From an uncultured Clostridium sp. (lineage in GTDB: Bacteria > Bacillota > Clostridia > Lachnospirales > Lachnospiraceae), in contig CANRXD010000104.1 of assembly GCA_947643685.1 (NCBI GenBank), forward strand, positions 1 to 6,327: a stretch of DNA of 6,327 nt, read 5' to 3'. A program made the translations under genes and the position numbers. Numbering within the stretch: the first letter of the stretch is position 1; the number at the start of each line of letters is the position of its first letter. Positions 5,163 to 6,327 of this stretch are shown here, piece after piece. The notes below the pieces were generated by a model. It was not told the DNA's origin. It did not search any database and was given only the letters and a program-made list of their open reading frames with translations.

Positions 5163-5975
5163 TCAGAAGTTCAGTTTATATATGGTTTCCGCGTTTTTAC
5201 AGAACACATGTTCCCAATATTCTTCCGGAATCAGCCATTTGGTAAACTCAATATAATCACTGTAATTGGCTAAAGGCCAGTCGGTGCCGAACATGAATTT
5301 TTCATAGCAGTCACAGTAAGAAATCCAGGTTCTTAAAATCTCCAGGTAGCCTCTCTGTTTCTCTAAAAGATTCGGAACATTCACTTTTCCCTCCAGAAGC
5401 CCGGAAAGATCTGCCGCCACATTTTCATTTTTCTCCACCACCGCTGCCGCGTCCATAAGCCAGGGATTTCCAAAATGGCACATGACAAACTGAACCCCCG
5501 GGTGACGTACTGCCGCTTCATCCATGGTAAGCGGATGGCTGTATTTTAAATAGGCCCTGGAGCCGGCAGTCTGCCCCATATGCACTGCCACCGGCTTCTG
5601 ATATTTTTCCGCCAGTTCATATACTGGTTCATAGGCGGAATCCGTAATATAGTATTTGTTGTATCCCGGATACAGTTTAATTCCCACACATTCCCTGCGT
5701 TTCAGATTTTCTTCCAGAAGTCCGCAGGCATCCTCCACGGCAAGGTCCTGCAGACAGGTCCTGTCTATGCCGATGCAGTAGCACAGAAATTCCGGATATA
5801 TGTGGTCTTCGGCTTTCATGCTGCGGTTTCCCATGACGATTCCGCAGGCAATGTCCAAAGCCTTATACTGCTCTCTCAAGTGTTCCCCTGTGTTTTCATG
5901 GCCTGCCTGTCTGGCCAGGGCATCAAAATGGGGATATTCCGGACAAAAGTGAAGATGTGCGTCAATGATTTTCAT
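5163..5975 (-). CDS. Amidohydrolase_2-type metal-dependent hydrolase
   Basis: The 270-aa enzyme is complete and of the usual length for a compact TIM-barrel amidohydrolase. The metal-binding motif HLH (H7, H9) follows the first strand MKIIDAH. GIKLYPGY (98-105), VAVHMGQ with H132, FVMCHFGNPW with H167 and FMFGTDWP with D232 supply the other expected ligands and strand ends. Relatives hydrolyse or decarboxylate small cyclic, amide or carboxylate substrates in the cytoplasm; the exact reaction cannot be told here. ATG 5973-5975 has GGAG only four bases upstream, a short spacing, but no better start is visible. The gene lies 51 bp after the Nudix gene on the same strand, separated by a strong hairpin, so its transcription may depend on read-through or on an unseen promoter. 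No obvious damage is seen, unlike several neighbours. Confidence 0.9.
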   Translation of the reverse strand: MKIIDAHLHFCPEYPHFDALARQAGHENTGEHLREQYKALDIACGIVMGNRSMKAEDHIYPEFLCYCIGIDRTCLQDLAVEDACGLLEENLKRRECVGIKLYPGYNKYYITDSAYEPVYELAEKYQKPVAVHMGQTAGSRAYLKYSHPLTMDEAAVRHPGVQFVMCHFGNPWLMDAAAVVEKNENVAADLSGLLEGKVNVPNLLEKQRGYLEILRTWISYCDCYEKFMFGTDWPLANYSDYIEFTKWLIPEEYWEHVFCKNAETIYKLNF

Positions 5976-5991
5976 AATTCTCCATGAGTAT

Positions 5992-6017
5992 AAAAACCCT
6001 TGTTACCAAGGGTTTTT
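5992..6017. terminator. Bidirectional intrinsic terminator after the Nudix gene
   Basis: AAAAACCCTTG (5992-6002) and CAAGGGTTTTT (6007-6017) form a perfect 11-bp stem with a TTAC loop. Either strand presents a stem ending in a run of five T. It begins 10 nt after the Nudix stop (minus strand) and lies only 16 nt upstream of the amidohydrolase ATG, so it would also insulate or attenuate that gene. Confidence 0.85.
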
Positions 6018-6026
6018 AATCGCTGT

Positions 6027-6327
6027 TTAAAAATATTTACGGTTTCCCCAGAGGTTGCTCCGCTTTAAATCCAGATACTCGTTATAGGCCTTTTCCAGAA
6101 TCTGCTTTTCATTGGAAAACTTCAGAAGATGGTAGGCCTCATAAAATTTGTAGTAACCGGAGTCCACAAAGTATTCCTCCCGTTGTGGTTTACTGTAATA
6201 ACTGTCTGCCATCATCAGATACCAGTGTACGTCTTTTTCTACCGTATCCTGAGGGGTATTGAAGGAATACTGGCTCTTTCCGATATATTTAATGATCGAA
6301 GCCGAAACGCCGGTTTCTTCCTTTACT
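6027..6327 (-). CDS. Nudix hydrolase, C-terminal part (start outside window)
   Basis: The frame is open from the right edge to TAA 6027-6029 (about 99 residues). At the edge it reads VKEETGVSA, the second half of a Nudix box (REVKEETGV-like), which binds the metal and catalyses hydrolysis of nucleoside diphosphate-linked compounds. Strands follow (IIKYIGKSQYSF, KDVHWYLMMAD) and then a helix-rich C-terminus (EAYHLLKFSNEKQILEKAY). An internal ATG pair at 6210-6215 is not the start, since the conserved core lies upstream of it. The N-terminal half and the first part of the Nudix box are beyond the window. The substrate is unknown. The terminator at 5992-6017 ends its transcript. Confidence 0.85.
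   Translation of the reverse strand, partial: VKEETGVSASIIKYIGKSQYSFNTPQDTVEKDVHWYLMMADSYYSKPQREEYFVDSGYYKFYEAYHLLKFSNEKQILEKAYNEYLDLKRSNLWGNRKYF

Noticed and set aside
5580..5987. Plus-strand open frame of 135 codons
   Set aside because: It is entirely antisense to the intact amidohydrolase and shows no family resemblance.

Overview
The window looks like a chromosomal segment from a Clostridia-type Firmicute, most likely a gut Lachnospiraceae relative. The reasons are the AGGAGG-type ribosome binding sites, clean sigma-A promoters, mixed GC content and the family make-up (a tryptophan-type ABC cassette, a DUF4160-like protein, a YihY membrane protein). The taxonomic placement is inference. 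The DNA itself shows only a low/medium-GC Gram-positive style.

Layout. Bases 1-336 (+) hold the end of an aspartate-type aminotransferase whose middle, including the PLP-binding lysine, is missing. Bases 445-845 (-) hold two adjacent decayed small genes: a 'MYPYMT' protein of unknown function, then a DUF4160-like protein. Each has lost an internal piece. Bases 916-1175 are a repeat-rich intergenic stretch with two copies of a dispersed palindromic element, a 16-bp direct repeat and a promoter. Bases 1203-2033 (+) encode an intact YihY/BrkB-type membrane protein. Converging on it is a three-gene ABC operon on the minus strand, transcribed 4916 to 2059: substrate-binding lipoprotein, permease, ATPase. 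A third copy of the palindromic element lies at 5071-5160. Next come an amidohydrolase_2-type metal-dependent hydrolase (5163-5975, -), a perfect terminator hairpin (5992-6017) and the C-terminal part of a Nudix hydrolase running off the right edge (6027-6327, -).

How the genes work together. The ABC operon has a textbook promoter (TTGACG, 17 bp, TACAAT), a near-perfect 24-bp palindrome at the predicted transcription start, a hairpin between the binding-protein and permease genes, and a translationally coupled permease/ATPase junction. The permease and ATPase look fully functional. The binding-protein gene, however, is frameshifted by an apparent 13-nt loss at a GAAGC microhomology. The amidohydrolase and Nudix genes are separate enzymes with no evident pathway link to the transporter.

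The main theme is decay by internal deletion. Four of the eight protein genes (aminotransferase, MYPYMT protein, DUF4160-like protein, binding protein) appear to have lost an internal segment while keeping recognisable ends on both sides. The second theme is the family of palindromic elements bounded by GTTACAGTT-like inverted ends. I found no CRISPR array, tRNA, rRNA, transposase or clearly new defence system.
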